From the NCBI RefSeq assembly GCF_029227915.1, contig NC_079882.1:1-64000 (forward strand): DNA of 64,000 nucleotides. The letters are read 5' to 3'. Both the position numbers and the translations under genes were made by a program. Below the pieces are notes generated by a model that saw only the letters and a program-made list of their open reading frames with translations, was not told the origin of the DNA and did not search any database. This document shows, piece after piece, positions 63,644-64,000 of the stretch (within the stretch, counting starts at the first letter, position 1; every line of letters starts with the position of its first letter). Source of the DNA: Hydractinia symbiolongicarpus (lineage: Eukaryota > Cnidaria > Hydrozoa > Anthoathecata > Hydractiniidae).

Positions 63644-64000
63644 TCTATAGCTATAATTATTCTAAAAAATAATATTATGTAACCAGTTTAATCGTTGCCT
63701 TTCCAATTATATTTTTTAACTTAGTCAAAAGCTTTTTGCAAACATAAAGTTTCACATTTCATGACCATAAGCTTTTTTTCCTGTCTGTGCCACCATTTTA
63801 AAAATTTGAATTTTGTTCAACTTTGATGACAAATATTTTTCAGAAAAAAACTGAAAGCAGTATGGAACTTTAAAAAATAGAAAGTATAATCCTTGGGCTT
63901 TCGTAACATATAAGTTTGATTAGGTGAAAAACTCTATATAACGTTATAGCCGACCTGTTAGCTAGGTCACTTTTTGACTCGACATTTACCGTCTCGTCTT
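63644..64000 (-). promoter_or_regulatory. 5' flank / leader of the RAG1-related gene
   Basis: This 357-bp A/T-rich stretch lies upstream of the start codon and shows no supported coding exon. TATATAGA on the minus strand (about 63933-63940) could be a TATA element some 290 bp before the ATG. It also contains the right copy of the 16-base inverted repeat. No satellite monomer reappears before the window ends, so if the gene is in a transposon inserted into the array, its right end lies beyond 64000. Confidence 0.4.
63844..63859 (-). repeat. Right copy of the 16-base inverted repeat flanking the gene
   Basis: aaaaaaactgaaagca mirrors the left copy at 60105-60120. Just inside it, tttttcaga faces ttttctgatt on the other side, a weak extension. 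Beyond it I find no convincing continuation, so this is at best a subterminal repeat of an element about 3.8 kb or longer. Confidence 0.35.

Noticed and set aside
63933-63940. TATA box of the transposase gene as a firm call
   Set aside because: The sequence is strongly A/T-rich and such a hexamer is expected by chance. It is mentioned only as a possibility in the 5' flank.

Overview
The window looks like a chromosome segment from an invertebrate metazoan. It has two parts: a giant satellite array at 1-59694 and AT-rich unique DNA at 59695-64000 carrying one multi-exon gene on the minus strand. The short GT-AG introns, the A/T-rich non-coding DNA, the CpG-containing satellite and the gene family together suggest a cnidarian-like or other basal/invertebrate animal. 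That placement is an inference and no species is claimed.

Left part (1-59694). One satellite family is arranged head to tail in a single orientation with a period of about 203 bp, giving roughly 294 units. I saw no gene, RNA gene or foreign insertion inside it. Typical monomer landmarks, in order, are gactatacgggccgag, gtttgccggcgattaaac, cagcgtctcatc, acaagtctcatgcg, aatcgttcgggaaatgag and ctccctgggtac. Variants are layered into higher-order repeats. These include 6-, 7-, 11-, 12- and 25-monomer periods, with adjacent near-identical blocks at 24.4-26.8, 41.2-46.9, 50.9-55.4 and 57.1-59.6 kb. Variant classes are regional: the left ~24 kb and the 33-55 kb interval use largely different monomer types, as expected from local homogenisation by unequal exchange. 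Short open frames in the array are by-products of a period that is not a multiple of three.

Junction. The satellite stops abruptly in mid-monomer at about 59694, with near-consensus units up to the edge. The next ~80 bp hold a GC-rich palindrome and an ATGGCGGCC motif resembling metazoan promoter elements.

Right part (60357-63643, minus strand). Seven exons joined by six GT-AG introns (70-206 nt) give one uninterrupted 836-residue reading frame. All splice phases agree. The protein starts with a RAG1-N-terminus-like cysteine/histidine domain (CRICG, then HPPKFCNKC) and two AT-hook-like GGRP motifs. It continues into a core with GGD, GDYEYL and GEQGGESIH motifs, which I read as a DDE transposase-type catalytic triad. 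A C-x2-C lies 19 residues after the second Asp, and an H-x4-H lies about 20 residues before the candidate Glu. This matches the zinc-ligand layout I recall for the RAG1 core. The best reading is an apparently intact RAG1-related (N-RAG-TP-like) transposase gene, either an autonomous element or a domesticated copy, sitting against the satellite. Neither terminal inverted repeats nor a RAG2-like partner can be confirmed inside the window.
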